This document shows positions 16,779 through 25,477 of a stretch of 48,465 bases of DNA, piece after piece. The notes under the pieces are model-generated. The model had not been told where the DNA came from, ran no database searches, and was given only the letters and a program-made list of their open reading frames with translations. How positions within the stretch are numbered: the stretch's first letter is position 1; each line of letters starts with the position of its first letter. This DNA comes from an uncultured Lachnospiraceae bacterium (GTDB lineage Bacteria > Bacillota > Clostridia > Lachnospirales > Lachnospiraceae): assembly GCA_910587895.1 (NCBI GenBank), contig CAJUOE010000130.1, positions 1-48,465 on the forward strand, read 5' to 3'. The translations under genes were made by a program, and so were the position numbers.

Positions 16779-18247
16779 TGCTCCACGGTCCTTTCTTTTC
16801 TCTTTTCTTCACGCACATCGTATACCTTCGAGGATAGTTTGTCCCCGCTTCCATAATCAATCAGCATTCCCCTGCAGAAAATATGTTCATCCAGATGCCT
16901 CTCCACCCAGCGGAGCCTGTAATAGGCAACCCCCCAGGCAAGCAGTGAGCCTGCAACAACGCCTATTCCATACCATGTTTCGGAAAGATCCACGGCATAA
17001 AGGCTTACGCCCAGCGTAACCACAACAAAAACAATCGACGTGATCAGCGCCCCCGCCAGGTCGTTGTAATAATGTAAAAAGATGATTGCAGAATACATCA
17101 GAAACAGAATAAAATAACCCGCGGCAAGGCATGGATAAATCTGCATCACAAGCCCGGAAAATCCATATTGCGGCAACATGACTACGCAAATCAGGAAAAT
17201 ACAGATGGATATAATAAATTGTATGCGCACAAGGTTCATCAATTCCGCCGCAAGCTGCCGGAACATCCGTTTCTGCGCATTGCGGATATCCACGGCCCGG
17301 CCTCCAATTACCGCCTCCGAATACCCTTTGTATTTTTCACGGAAATGCATTTCCAGTCTTGAAATCAAAATCACCGTAGAGGAAATATTCGTAAACATTG
17401 CCAGGCAGCTTGCCATATCATAGGACGGCGCGCAGATAAAAGTGTCTGCCACAATCATCTGAATACCGGTTGTCCAGAACACAAAATTATGGGAAAACAA
17501 CCCCACTGTATAGAAGATATCCGTTAAGACAAGCATCCAGAACTTTTTAAAATATTTCAAAACCGGTTTGTACCGCCCGCTGTTGTTCTTAAAATACCGT
17601 TTGATCATGGCAATCTCTTCACAGGCGATCAGCAGAAATCCCCCTGTAATGGACACCAGCATGGCGTCTGTCACCGGAACAGAACACAGATGCACCAAAA
17701 GCAATGAAACAACATAAGACGACGCCATTCCTACGAAGAAGAATATCGTAATTTTCTTGTAATCCTTGCAAATCTGCAAATATTTGAGCGAATAAAATAC
17801 CAGCACACACGCCATATAGCCGCAAAATCCGGTAAATACATACAATACGCCGACCTTCCCTACAAGAACCTCGTAAATACAAAACGGAATCCCCAAAAGG
17901 CTGCTCAATATGACATTCAAAAAGAGTCCAATATAAAAACAGGGTAGAATATCCTCATAACGCTCCTCAAAGATTACATCCGACATATATCTTGAAAGCA
18001 CGGAGCTAAAAGGCGCCGTGGTAAGCAGCGAAAAGATAAACATATATAAAATTGTACAGGACATCAGCTGCCGCGGCGCATAAGACACCTTTGCAAGTTC
18101 CAGCGATTCCCCCATCAAAACGATATTGCCGATTACCAGAAACATCGGCGCTACCGTTACGACTGCGCTATATCCGAAACCTATCAAATCCGCTACCAGC
18201 GTATTTTTTTCAAAAATCTGATTCAGCCTTACTCCAATTCCTGCCAT
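16775..18247 (-). CDS. pelG: PelG, exopolysaccharide Pel inner-membrane transporter
   Basis: A 490-residue polytopic protein with about 12 transmembrane helices. It starts 'MAGIGVRLNQIFEKNTLVADLIGFGYSAVVTVAPMF', very typical of PelG, which normally begins MAGIG; I prefer this ATG over the one four codons upstream (18259). Other PelG-like segments are 'RYMSDVIFEERYEDILPCFY', 'ILSRLEMHFREKY'-type sequence and 'HYYNDLAGAL'. PelG belongs to the MOP flippase superfamily and exports the polymer made by PelF under control of PelD and PelE. It lies between pelF (about 37 nt gap) and DUF2304 (overlap). Confidence 0.93.
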   Translation of the reverse strand: MAGIGVRLNQIFEKNTLVADLIGFGYSAVVTVAPMFLVIGNIVLMGESLELAKVSYAPRQLMSCTILYMFIFSLLTTAPFSSVLSRYMSDVIFEERYEDILPCFYIGLFLNVILSSLLGIPFCIYEVLVGKVGVLYVFTGFCGYMACVLVFYSLKYLQICKDYKKITIFFFVGMASSYVVSLLLVHLCSVPVTDAMLVSITGGFLLIACEEIAMIKRYFKNNSGRYKPVLKYFKKFWMLVLTDIFYTVGLFSHNFVFWTTGIQMIVADTFICAPSYDMASCLAMFTNISSTVILISRLEMHFREKYKGYSEAVIGGRAVDIRNAQKRMFRQLAAELMNLVRIQFIISICIFLICVVMLPQYGFSGLVMQIYPCLAAGYFILFLMYSAIIFLHYYNDLAGALITSIVFVVVTLGVSLYAVDLSETWYGIGVVAGSLLAWGVAYYRLRWVERHLDEHIFCRGMLIDYGSGDKLSSKVYDVREEKRKERTVEQ

Positions 18248-18284
18248 AGCAATAACCATGCCTTTCTCAATTTCTCATCGCCTG

Positions 18285-19964
18285 TTACGAATCCGCCCAG
18301 CCGTCCAGAGACTCTCCGTCCAGATCCGCCCAGCCATCCAGAGACTCTCCGTCCAGATCCGCCCAGCCATCCAGAGACTCTCCATCCAGATCCGCCCAGC
18401 CATCCAGAGACTCTCCATCCAGATCCGCCCAGTTTTCCACCGGCTCCTCGTTCACATCTGTCCGGCTTTCCACTGGCTCCTCGTTCACATCTGCCCGGCT
18501 TTCCACTGGCTCTTCGTCCGGATCTTCCCAGCCTCCCATCATGCGGTCCTCAAAATCCGTATAAATCTGGCTGTATGTTTTCTTCATATCGGAAAGCTTA
18601 TATCTCTGCATCAGCCGTCGATAGCCGTTTTCACCCATCCGTATCCGCCGCTCCGAATTATTTGCCAGCTCCAGGATCGCATAGGATATCTCCTCAATAT
18701 TCATAATATGGGTGAGAATCCCGGCTTCTCCGAAATCGTCTCCTTCCCCGTAAATCAGCCCCCGGCAATTCCCCACATCCGTGGCAATCACCGGCTTGTG
18801 CGCGGCATAGCTCTCGAGGATTGTAAGCGGCTGCCCCTCGCTGATGCTGGTGAGGATCGTCATGTCCATACGCCCCAGATAATCTTTCACATTGATTCTT
18901 CCGGTAAAGACAATGTCCTTAATCTGCATGGCCTCCACCAAGTCAAAACATTCCTGCGCGTATTCCTTATCCTCATCATACGGGCCCATAATCCATAGTT
19001 TCAGCCTCGGCTGCCTGGACTTTGCGTAGGCAAACGCCTGTATCATGGTCTTTACGTCTTTGATGGGCGTCACCCTTAACACAGCGCCGATATTGATAAA
19101 CTCCTCATCCTCCGCCTGTTTGGGCGTCAAATGGTCAAAGCCTTCAATATTGATGCCATTTGGAGTCACAATCGTCTTGCCCTGCGGACACCCCAGCTCA
19201 ATCTGCAGCTCCCTGGCATGTTCATACAGGCTCGTCACCAAATCCGCCGTATCGTAAGCAAGCCTGGACATCTTACGAAACTGCTCAATCCAGATATTCT
19301 TATAGATGCCCCTGACCCATTTGGCCTTGATCAGTTCCTCCTCCCGCTCTCTGGTGTATATTCCATGTTCCGAAATCAACAGACGGCTGCCGTGGAAATA
19401 ATGCGCCATGCTGCCAAGCACTCCCGCATATCCGGTCGCCACACAATGGTATAAATCCGCCTTCGGCACATCCATCAACAGCGTATGGAACAACGGCAGG
19501 TAGATGGAACGCATCGTCCACAGGAAATCCGAAAACACCACCTGATTGTACTTCAGGTTATAACAGTCCATGACAATGTGAAAGAAATCCGGCCCCATCA
19601 AAAGCTCGTTCAAGGACAGGTTTGGCTTGCGGAAAAACCGAAACAGGGTGTCCCAGTCAATTTTTTGATTCAACACCAGGCTACGGATGGCATTATATTC
19701 TTTTTCATCCAATTTCAGGGATTTCTTTTTTCTGTTATCACACCAGTCGTCATCCTCCAGATACAGTTCATGCACTTCGATAAGATTTTCCGGCAAATCG
19801 TATACGAATTTCCCCCGAAATGAGCGGTTCGCCACAATCGTCAGCAATATGAACTCTGTCTCCGGGAAGGAATTGATCAGGCTGTGAATCCAACTGGACA
19901 CACCGCCTACCACATATGGATAACATCCCTCTGCCACTATGCAGACTTTTAAATATCCTGCCAT
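18285..19964 (-). CDS. pelF: PelF, Pel polysaccharide glycosyltransferase with repeat tail
   Basis: A 559-residue GT4 enzyme. Residues 1-480 match PelF: 'VCIVAEGCYPYVVGGVSSWIHSLI', 'LYHCVATGYAGVLG', 'LLISEHGIYTREREEELI', 'PNGINIEGF', and the E-x7-E motif in 'SEGQPLTILESYAAHKPV'. PelF polymerises amino-sugar from UDP donors in the cytoplasm. About 480 residues agree with the family; the remaining 79 form seven 11-residue acidic repeats of the DLDGESLDGWA/DVNEEPVESRT type (481-559), which are not part of known PelF. The tail is encoded by near-identical 33-bp repeats and stops just before pelG. It may be a length-variable protein-interaction tail. GGAG precedes the ATG with 11-nt spacing. Confidence 0.93.
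   Translation of the reverse strand: MAGYLKVCIVAEGCYPYVVGGVSSWIHSLINSFPETEFILLTIVANRSFRGKFVYDLPENLIEVHELYLEDDDWCDNRKKKSLKLDEKEYNAIRSLVLNQKIDWDTLFRFFRKPNLSLNELLMGPDFFHIVMDCYNLKYNQVVFSDFLWTMRSIYLPLFHTLLMDVPKADLYHCVATGYAGVLGSMAHYFHGSRLLISEHGIYTREREEELIKAKWVRGIYKNIWIEQFRKMSRLAYDTADLVTSLYEHARELQIELGCPQGKTIVTPNGINIEGFDHLTPKQAEDEEFINIGAVLRVTPIKDVKTMIQAFAYAKSRQPRLKLWIMGPYDEDKEYAQECFDLVEAMQIKDIVFTGRINVKDYLGRMDMTILTSISEGQPLTILESYAAHKPVIATDVGNCRGLIYGEGDDFGEAGILTHIMNIEEISYAILELANNSERRIRMGENGYRRLMQRYKLSDMKKTYSQIYTDFEDRMMGGWEDPDEEPVESRADVNEEPVESRTDVNEEPVENWADLDGESLDGWADLDGESLDGWADLDGESLDGWADLDGESLDGWADS
18288..18524 (-). repeat. pelF: 33-bp tandem repeat array at the pelF 3' end
   Basis: Seven in-frame 33-bp units. 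The four nearest the stop (encoding DLDGESLDGWA) are almost identical, differing at one or two bases. The three further units (encoding DPDEEPVESRA, DVNEEPVESRT and DVNEEPVENWA) are more diverged. Because the unit is a multiple of 3, slippage would change tail length without breaking the frame. Confidence 0.9.
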
Positions 19965-20020
19965 TTACACCAAACTCCTACTCCATTCATTTATCCAGAA
20001 AACAAAACCCTGCGTAGCTT

Positions 20021-21892
20021 TTAGAATCCATCTTCTGCAAAATAATAATATCTGTCCTGCGCCTCTTCCAGCTCCAGTTTCACATTATCGTCTGTCGCCG
20101 TAATCAGAAACGCACCGTCCTCTATCTTCTCAAACTCCGCGCCGGTTGCCTGTATGATATCCTCCCCGTGCGTCCTGAGAATAAAATAAGCCTCTTTCTC
20201 AAAATGAGAAATTTTCATCGAAATTACATTCCCTTTACGTTCCTGCTGATAATCCAGCGCCAGAAATCTCCGGATACGCGCATTGCTCTCGGCAAGCGTG
20301 GTTTTCGCAAACTTGCGAAATCTCCTCCAATAGGTGCTTGTGTTCCCGGCGAATTTCCGCGACAGTTTTTCCCAGGAATCCTCATCATCGACAGGATGTG
20401 CAATCGGATTCACATCAATCTGGATATTGGAATATCCCAACGCGGTCTGGATGCTCATCATGCGCAGGTTTTCACTGAATGTATGGCTGTAGCCATCACT
20501 GATGCCGCTCTGCTTTAAAACTGAATCCCACTCGTAGGACACAAGCGGCTGGGACTTCTCATAATCGGTAAAGACCGTACGCACCTGATCCAGCTGGTCA
20601 CGTTTTAAGGCATCTTCGACCTCCTCATCTTTCATATTGCCCTGATAAAATGATAAAATCGAATAATCCGGCGTCACCTTTTTTAAGAAACGCATATCCT
20701 GATCCAGTTTTTTGGAAAGGTCCGTTCCTTCTGTATGCGTCCCGGAGAATCCCGCCTCAATATTCTGCTCCTGAAAGCGTTTCATATAGTAAACCAGCAC
20801 ATTTTCTTCCGGTTTTACATCATCCTCATAATCCATCTGCGGCGTTAGCATACAAGTCATCTTATAATCGTTCTGCTGTGCAACCGATACCAGTCCCGGC
20901 CACACAATATCACGGTAAACGGCCTCCAGGGGCTGGCTGTACCGTTTCATAAGTTCCGCCTGGTTCTCGTCTGCCAGATCCGGAAAGTTAAGAATCACCA
21001 TATTCTGCGCATTGATCACCGGATAAATGTCGTAATCTTTCATCTCCAGCATCATAGCGCTCAAAATTCCAATGCCTTCATTTCCGGACAAATAATCCGC
21101 ATTCACCGCAAACGCCATGGCATTGCGGTATTTATTACGCCATACCACCGCCGGAAGATTCTGATTCTTCGTAATCAGATCCCCCTCAGGCATCATGTAA
21201 TACTTTTCCATCTCCTCGTCTTTCATCATCCCATGCATATACATCTTGGCACCGCCGGAGATGCGGTACCAGGGCATCACCAGATCCATATCCTGCTGCG
21301 TCTTTTCCATCGTCTCGTCAAGGATATACTCTTTGATGCCTCCCAGCAGAAATCCATCCATCAACCGAATGCCCTCGACTTTAATACGCTCACGAATCAC
21401 CGCATTGATTCCCAGAACCTGCCTCAGTTTGGGATTTTTGGAGACTTCCGTGACATCCGGAAGGTTACAGAAGATTAAGTTCACACCCAGATCCGTATAG
21501 CCTGCCAGCACGGAAATATCCTCTCTCATATTCAGGTATGCGCTGTCAACTAAAACCGCCTCCGGCAGATTTCGTCTGTCCGGCTGAAACTGTTTCACAG
21601 AACGAAAGCTTTGCAGCCGGCGTTTGCTGTAAATGGCCCACTGTTTCACCACGTTACCGGTAGCATCGTCCTCTTCGTCCCCGATATAGACCACATACCT
21701 GCTGCTGTCAATGGCGTCGTCCTCTGAAACGATGCAAACAGACGTGCTCGTAAATCCGGTCGCCGCCGAATCCTCATATTCATTTTGCCCATAATTGTTC
21801 ACCCGGGTTTTGACAACCTCCGGAACCAGGAACATAAACACTACCACCAGCATAATCAGCGTGATGGCAAAAAAGTTTCTACGGGAAACCAT
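20021..21892 (-). CDS. DUF2194-like protein, candidate PelA-type deacetylase of Gram-positive Pel
   Basis: A 623-residue protein with one N-terminal transmembrane anchor (about 6-27) and a large extracellular part. The N-terminal part (about 50-230) looks like a flavodoxin-like or glutamine-amidotransferase-like fold. From about 245 there is a polysaccharide-deacetylase-like domain: 'AMAFAVNADYLSGNEGIG' could hold the first Asp, and 'AGFSGTHTEGTDLSKKLDQD' the metal His. A C-terminal beta domain ends near 'AQDRYYYFAEDGF'. In Gram-positive pel operons a deacetylase (PelA-DA) sits between pelE and pelF, where this gene is. I infer that it deacetylates the emerging polymer. GGAGG stands 7 nt before the ATG. 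Domain naming is from memory and needs profile confirmation. Confidence 0.75.
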   Translation of the reverse strand: MVSRRNFFAITLIMLVVVFMFLVPEVVKTRVNNYGQNEYEDSAATGFTSTSVCIVSEDDAIDSSRYVVYIGDEEDDATGNVVKQWAIYSKRRLQSFRSVKQFQPDRRNLPEAVLVDSAYLNMREDISVLAGYTDLGVNLIFCNLPDVTEVSKNPKLRQVLGINAVIRERIKVEGIRLMDGFLLGGIKEYILDETMEKTQQDMDLVMPWYRISGGAKMYMHGMMKDEEMEKYYMMPEGDLITKNQNLPAVVWRNKYRNAMAFAVNADYLSGNEGIGILSAMMLEMKDYDIYPVINAQNMVILNFPDLADENQAELMKRYSQPLEAVYRDIVWPGLVSVAQQNDYKMTCMLTPQMDYEDDVKPEENVLVYYMKRFQEQNIEAGFSGTHTEGTDLSKKLDQDMRFLKKVTPDYSILSFYQGNMKDEEVEDALKRDQLDQVRTVFTDYEKSQPLVSYEWDSVLKQSGISDGYSHTFSENLRMMSIQTALGYSNIQIDVNPIAHPVDDEDSWEKLSRKFAGNTSTYWRRFRKFAKTTLAESNARIRRFLALDYQQERKGNVISMKISHFEKEAYFILRTHGEDIIQATGAEFEKIEDGAFLITATDDNVKLELEEAQDRYYYFAEDGF

Positions 21893-21916
21893 ACGAAAAC
21901 CTCCACCACTGCGCCA

Positions 21917-24433
21917 TTACTCTCCTACGTCTATCGCAAAATTAAATGGCCGGTATAAATCCTGTTCTACACAATAACACACAAAATTATCAGACTCGTA
22001 ATATACTTTCACATCCGTAGGATACAGCTTTGCAAACTCCTGCGCCCACTCGTAAAGTTTTGACATCTCAATCAGGCGGTTCACGCCCTGGTACATAAAT
22101 ATCCCGGAGCTGGCCGGTAACGGCTCATCCGCATACAGCTTGTCTATCTTTGGCTCATCGCCCCGGTATGCCCTGCCGTACATAATCGGTATCTTTTCTA
22201 TGAAAAAATAAACCTTTGACGTCGGAATCGTAATGGAATGCGTTCTTCCCTTGCGCTCCAGGTCCTTCAGGAAAGTATGCACCTCATGATGATACCCGTA
22301 ATCTTCCCCCATGCGCAGTTCGTCGTTGGCAGAACAGATTGTCCAGGTAAAATCTTTATTGTCGTGTATGATATTTGTCAGACAGAGGATCGCCTCATTG
22401 GTCTGCAATGCCTGGCGTACCGGCGGGGTACGAAACCAGCCCTGCTGGTAGCAGGATATGACGACTGCCGCCAGCGCCGCCAGCGAAACCGTATGCAAAA
22501 TCCATTTTTTCTTAAACCAGCCAAGCAAGAGCTGCAATACGCTGTCCACGCACAGGCTCCACACCGCCGCAAGCACATATGCATAAAAGATGCATGTCCG
22601 AATAGCATCCATAAGCGTCGGCAGCCCCAGCCGGGAAGACGCCTGCAATATGGAGAGCGCTACCATTCCGGCAGATAGCGAAAGGCATCTCGCCGCATAA
22701 TCTGTCTGCCGTGTGGCAAAGAACAACAGCGATATCACCGCAAGGAACGCAATGGAGCCTACCAGCAGCATCTGAAAGAGCGGATAACTGTCCAAAATGA
22801 TATAAATTCTCATCGCATCCCAAAAAGCCGCCATTGCCGACTGGAGTTTGGATATGATTTTTTCAGGGAATGATTTCTGATGGATGACGACATTCTGTCC
22901 AGCCGATGCATTCGTTCCATCCAAGGCTGCCTCACCATCTGCATTGCCTGTTGTCTGATCCGCTCCATTCTGCCCGCCCGCTGCCGCGTCTTCTTCTGAC
23001 TCTTCAGAATCATCCTGCGCCGGTACGGTCTGTACTACCTCTTTGTTATTTTCTCCGGAAATTACCTTCATGCCCCATCCCAGAGACCCCTGCAGCGGCG
23101 TACCCATCAAAAACGCAATCACCATCGGCAAAATTGCAATCACAATGGAGATAATTCCTGCAAGCATGACTTTACCGAAATATTTTGGCCGGAACAGGCG
23201 GAAAAAGTAACCGCAGGCAACGCCGACGCATAACAGCCCGGCAATCATTGTATCGTAAAAATGAGCGGATAACGTCATGCCAAAACTGATGGCAAATCCC
23301 GCCAGGATCCAGAACTCTTCCCTGGGAATCTTCCTTTTCTTTTTCACCGGCTTTTCTTTTTGAACCTTCACCTCTGTTTTGACCAGCTCTTCGCCTTCTA
23401 GCTTTAGTTCTGTCTTGACAATCCCGTCTTCCTCAATACGGATCAGGCTCTCTTCGCTCAAAGGCATCATTTCTTCCTCTCCCGCCGCCGTTTCCGCCTC
23501 TGCTTTGGCGTTTATTTCGTCCATTTCCCTCTTCTTTTTCTTTTCAAAAAAGGCAAACAGGAAATAAATGGATGGCAGGATAAAAATCATGCCAAATTCC
23601 TGCGGCAGCGTACTGAAATAACGGATATATGTATTTTCTCCGAAAATCCCCAGAAATACATAGGCGAACACGCCTGCGTACGGGGCATACTTCGACTTAC
23701 AGCAATATTTGATAAACGCCAGCAGCATATAATGGATCATCAGGTTCTGCACAAAACAGAATACCCGGAACAGAACATACGTGGGTATGGCAAATACCTC
23801 GTGCAGATAATAGATCACGCAATGAAAGCCAAACGGATAGACGCCCGCGACAAACATCTGGTTCTTCCCAAGATAATTTACCCAATAGTTATGCACCGGC
23901 AAATCAGACTCGCAATAGCCAAAATATTCCAAAAGATTTGTGCCGTATACATAACACAACCCTGCCGTCAGCGCTGCGATCAGGAGTATGTCAATGATAT
24001 TTCCGCGAAGATGCCGAAACAGGGCGCGCACCGCTCTTTTTAAGAATTTCCAGATCTCTCCCCGGACACGCCGCAGAAACAGCCGGACGCCAAACTGCCC
24101 GCCTGCAAGCCGCTCCAGGTAATCAAAGCCCTCATGCAGCATATCTATCGGCTTCTTTTTATGGAGGGCTACATAAATCGCCGCCCACGGGATAATGGTA
24201 AAAAGAATCAATGTCACGCGATTTGAAATATGCAAAAGCTCCAGAACAGATACCAGATTCATCATATAGAAATTCCCGACCATCTGATATGTCATAAACC
24301 GTTCGCAGAATCTTAGATTCTGAATTTTACGATACAGCAGCACCGACGGAAGGACAAATGTCATCGTAAGATATGCCGCCAGGATGCCAATTACCTGTAA
24401 AATTGTCAAAACTTCCATCGACACTGCCATCAC
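21917..24433 (-). CDS. Large GT-C-like membrane protein within the pel operon
   Basis: An 838-residue protein with about 11-13 transmembrane helices. The first extracellular loop after the helix near 155-175 has 'YGYCESDLPVHNYWVNYLG'-type sequence, with Glu-Ser-Asp placed like the catalytic acidic motif of GT-C glycosyltransferases. A charged cytoplasmic loop (about 300-375, many Glu/Lys) and an acidic Gly/Asn/Ala loop (about 470-525) interrupt the helices. The C-terminal 200 residues are soluble and probably extracellular. It would use a lipid-linked sugar such as the product of the GT2/DUF2304 pair. It is absent from the described Bacillus cereus pel operon (pelDEADAFG). The start is uncertain: the frame opens with GTG at 24433, and the AGGAGG best serves a GTG three codons later. 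I assign no gene name. Confidence 0.8.
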   Translation of the reverse strand: MMAVSMEVLTILQVIGILAAYLTMTFVLPSVLLYRKIQNLRFCERFMTYQMVGNFYMMNLVSVLELLHISNRVTLILFTIIPWAAIYVALHKKKPIDMLHEGFDYLERLAGGQFGVRLFLRRVRGEIWKFLKRAVRALFRHLRGNIIDILLIAALTAGLCYVYGTNLLEYFGYCESDLPVHNYWVNYLGKNQMFVAGVYPFGFHCVIYYLHEVFAIPTYVLFRVFCFVQNLMIHYMLLAFIKYCCKSKYAPYAGVFAYVFLGIFGENTYIRYFSTLPQEFGMIFILPSIYFLFAFFEKKKKREMDEINAKAEAETAAGEEEMMPLSEESLIRIEEDGIVKTELKLEGEELVKTEVKVQKEKPVKKKRKIPREEFWILAGFAISFGMTLSAHFYDTMIAGLLCVGVACGYFFRLFRPKYFGKVMLAGIISIVIAILPMVIAFLMGTPLQGSLGWGMKVISGENNKEVVQTVPAQDDSEESEEDAAAGGQNGADQTTGNADGEAALDGTNASAGQNVVIHQKSFPEKIISKLQSAMAAFWDAMRIYIILDSYPLFQMLLVGSIAFLAVISLLFFATRQTDYAARCLSLSAGMVALSILQASSRLGLPTLMDAIRTCIFYAYVLAAVWSLCVDSVLQLLLGWFKKKWILHTVSLAALAAVVISCYQQGWFRTPPVRQALQTNEAILCLTNIIHDNKDFTWTICSANDELRMGEDYGYHHEVHTFLKDLERKGRTHSITIPTSKVYFFIEKIPIMYGRAYRGDEPKIDKLYADEPLPASSGIFMYQGVNRLIEMSKLYEWAQEFAKLYPTDVKVYYESDNFVCYCVEQDLYRPFNFAIDVGE

Positions 24434-24436
24434 CTC

Positions 24437-25477
24437 CTAACCAAATGTACGAATCAACGCCAACGTCTCCTTGTCGATTACAATACTGGATTGTTTCAAT
24501 GCCTCTAACGTCTCGAAGAATTTCTCCTTATTCTCCGCCGTAAAATACAGTTTGAGCTTACACGTATAACTGGAAAGCTCTTCCGGATACTGCTGCGCCG
24601 CCCGCAGGCACCATGTTTCCATAGTCTCAAAATCCCTGATGTCCAGCAGGCGCAGGCAAATCCACTCATAATACTGGCTTGTAAACCGATGCGGAGCCTT
24701 TCGAAAGAGGATTTCCCCCGTTTCCACAAACTTCCTGACCATATTCTGCTGTTCCAAATCAGTAAAGACCTTTTGTTCCAGCATTCCATTCATATAAGGA
24801 ATCAGATAATACTCACAGTCCGTCTCATCTTCTTCCTCATTCTCAATCTCCCGCCATATCTTCTGCACATTGCCGCGGAAGTCATTTAACTCATCCTGCA
24901 GGACAGAGGCTGCATAATGCGAAGTTTCCGAGTCCTGACTGTTGAGCGCAAGTGAAATCGCCGCCAGCGAATTGTGGACGTCCCCACGGATGACATTCAG
25001 CATCAGTCCACGCAAGCTCTCTTTGTCACTGACTGCCAGCGCTTCTTCCAGAGGCGCGATGTTCCTCTCCCGCTCCTCATCCGCACGTTCGTTCGTGCGA
25101 ACACGCTCCTTACTGAAAATAACATCTTCCAGATGCACGTCCTGCCGGAACACAAACCGAAACAGAAGATGCCCTACGCCAAAGAAAATCAGACCCGCCA
25201 CCGGACAGAGCAGCATAATCACAAACTTCATGACATATACCATCCTGCCGTCTTTTTGCGGCTGCTCTTCTTCCTGTTCTTCTTTGCCTGTCTCTTCTTT
25301 ATCGGCCTTTTCTGTCTTTTCTTCTTTTTCTGTCGTGTCCGTTTTCGTATCGTTCTCTTCCTCTGTCTCTGCGGCCTCGCACCGCCTGACATGCAAAAGG
25401 CCAAACACCAGATACACCAGAGAAATCAACGCATTTGCCAGAAGGATACAGCAGAAGAAAATTTCCTTCATCGTCAT
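24437..25477 (-). CDS. pelE: PelE-like membrane/TPR protein
   Basis: A 346-residue protein with two transmembrane helices (about 5-27 and 82-110) separated by a very acidic/Lys linker (35-78). A helical repeat region with TPR character follows from about 140 to the end ('APLEEALAVSDKESLRGLML', 'SLAAISLALNSQDSETSHYAASVL', 'MVRKFVETGEILFRKAPHRF'). This layout matches PelE, which links PelD to the synthase. Its ATG overlaps the pelD stop by 4 bp (ATGA), as expected for partners. Identification rests on topology, TPR-like helices and position between pelD and the other pel genes. Confidence 0.82.
   Translation of the reverse strand: MTMKEIFFCCILLANALISLVYLVFGLLHVRRCEAAETEEENDTKTDTTEKEEKTEKADKEETGKEEQEEEQPQKDGRMVYVMKFVIMLLCPVAGLIFFGVGHLLFRFVFRQDVHLEDVIFSKERVRTNERADEERERNIAPLEEALAVSDKESLRGLMLNVIRGDVHNSLAAISLALNSQDSETSHYAASVLQDELNDFRGNVQKIWREIENEEEDETDCEYYLIPYMNGMLEQKVFTDLEQQNMVRKFVETGEILFRKAPHRFTSQYYEWICLRLLDIRDFETMETWCLRAAQQYPEELSSYTCKLKLYFTAENKEKFFETLEALKQSSIVIDKETLALIRTFG

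Noticed and set aside
18288..18524. CRISPR-like repeat array
   Set aside because: The 33-bp units are head to tail without unique spacers and are in frame with pelF, so they are a coding tandem repeat.
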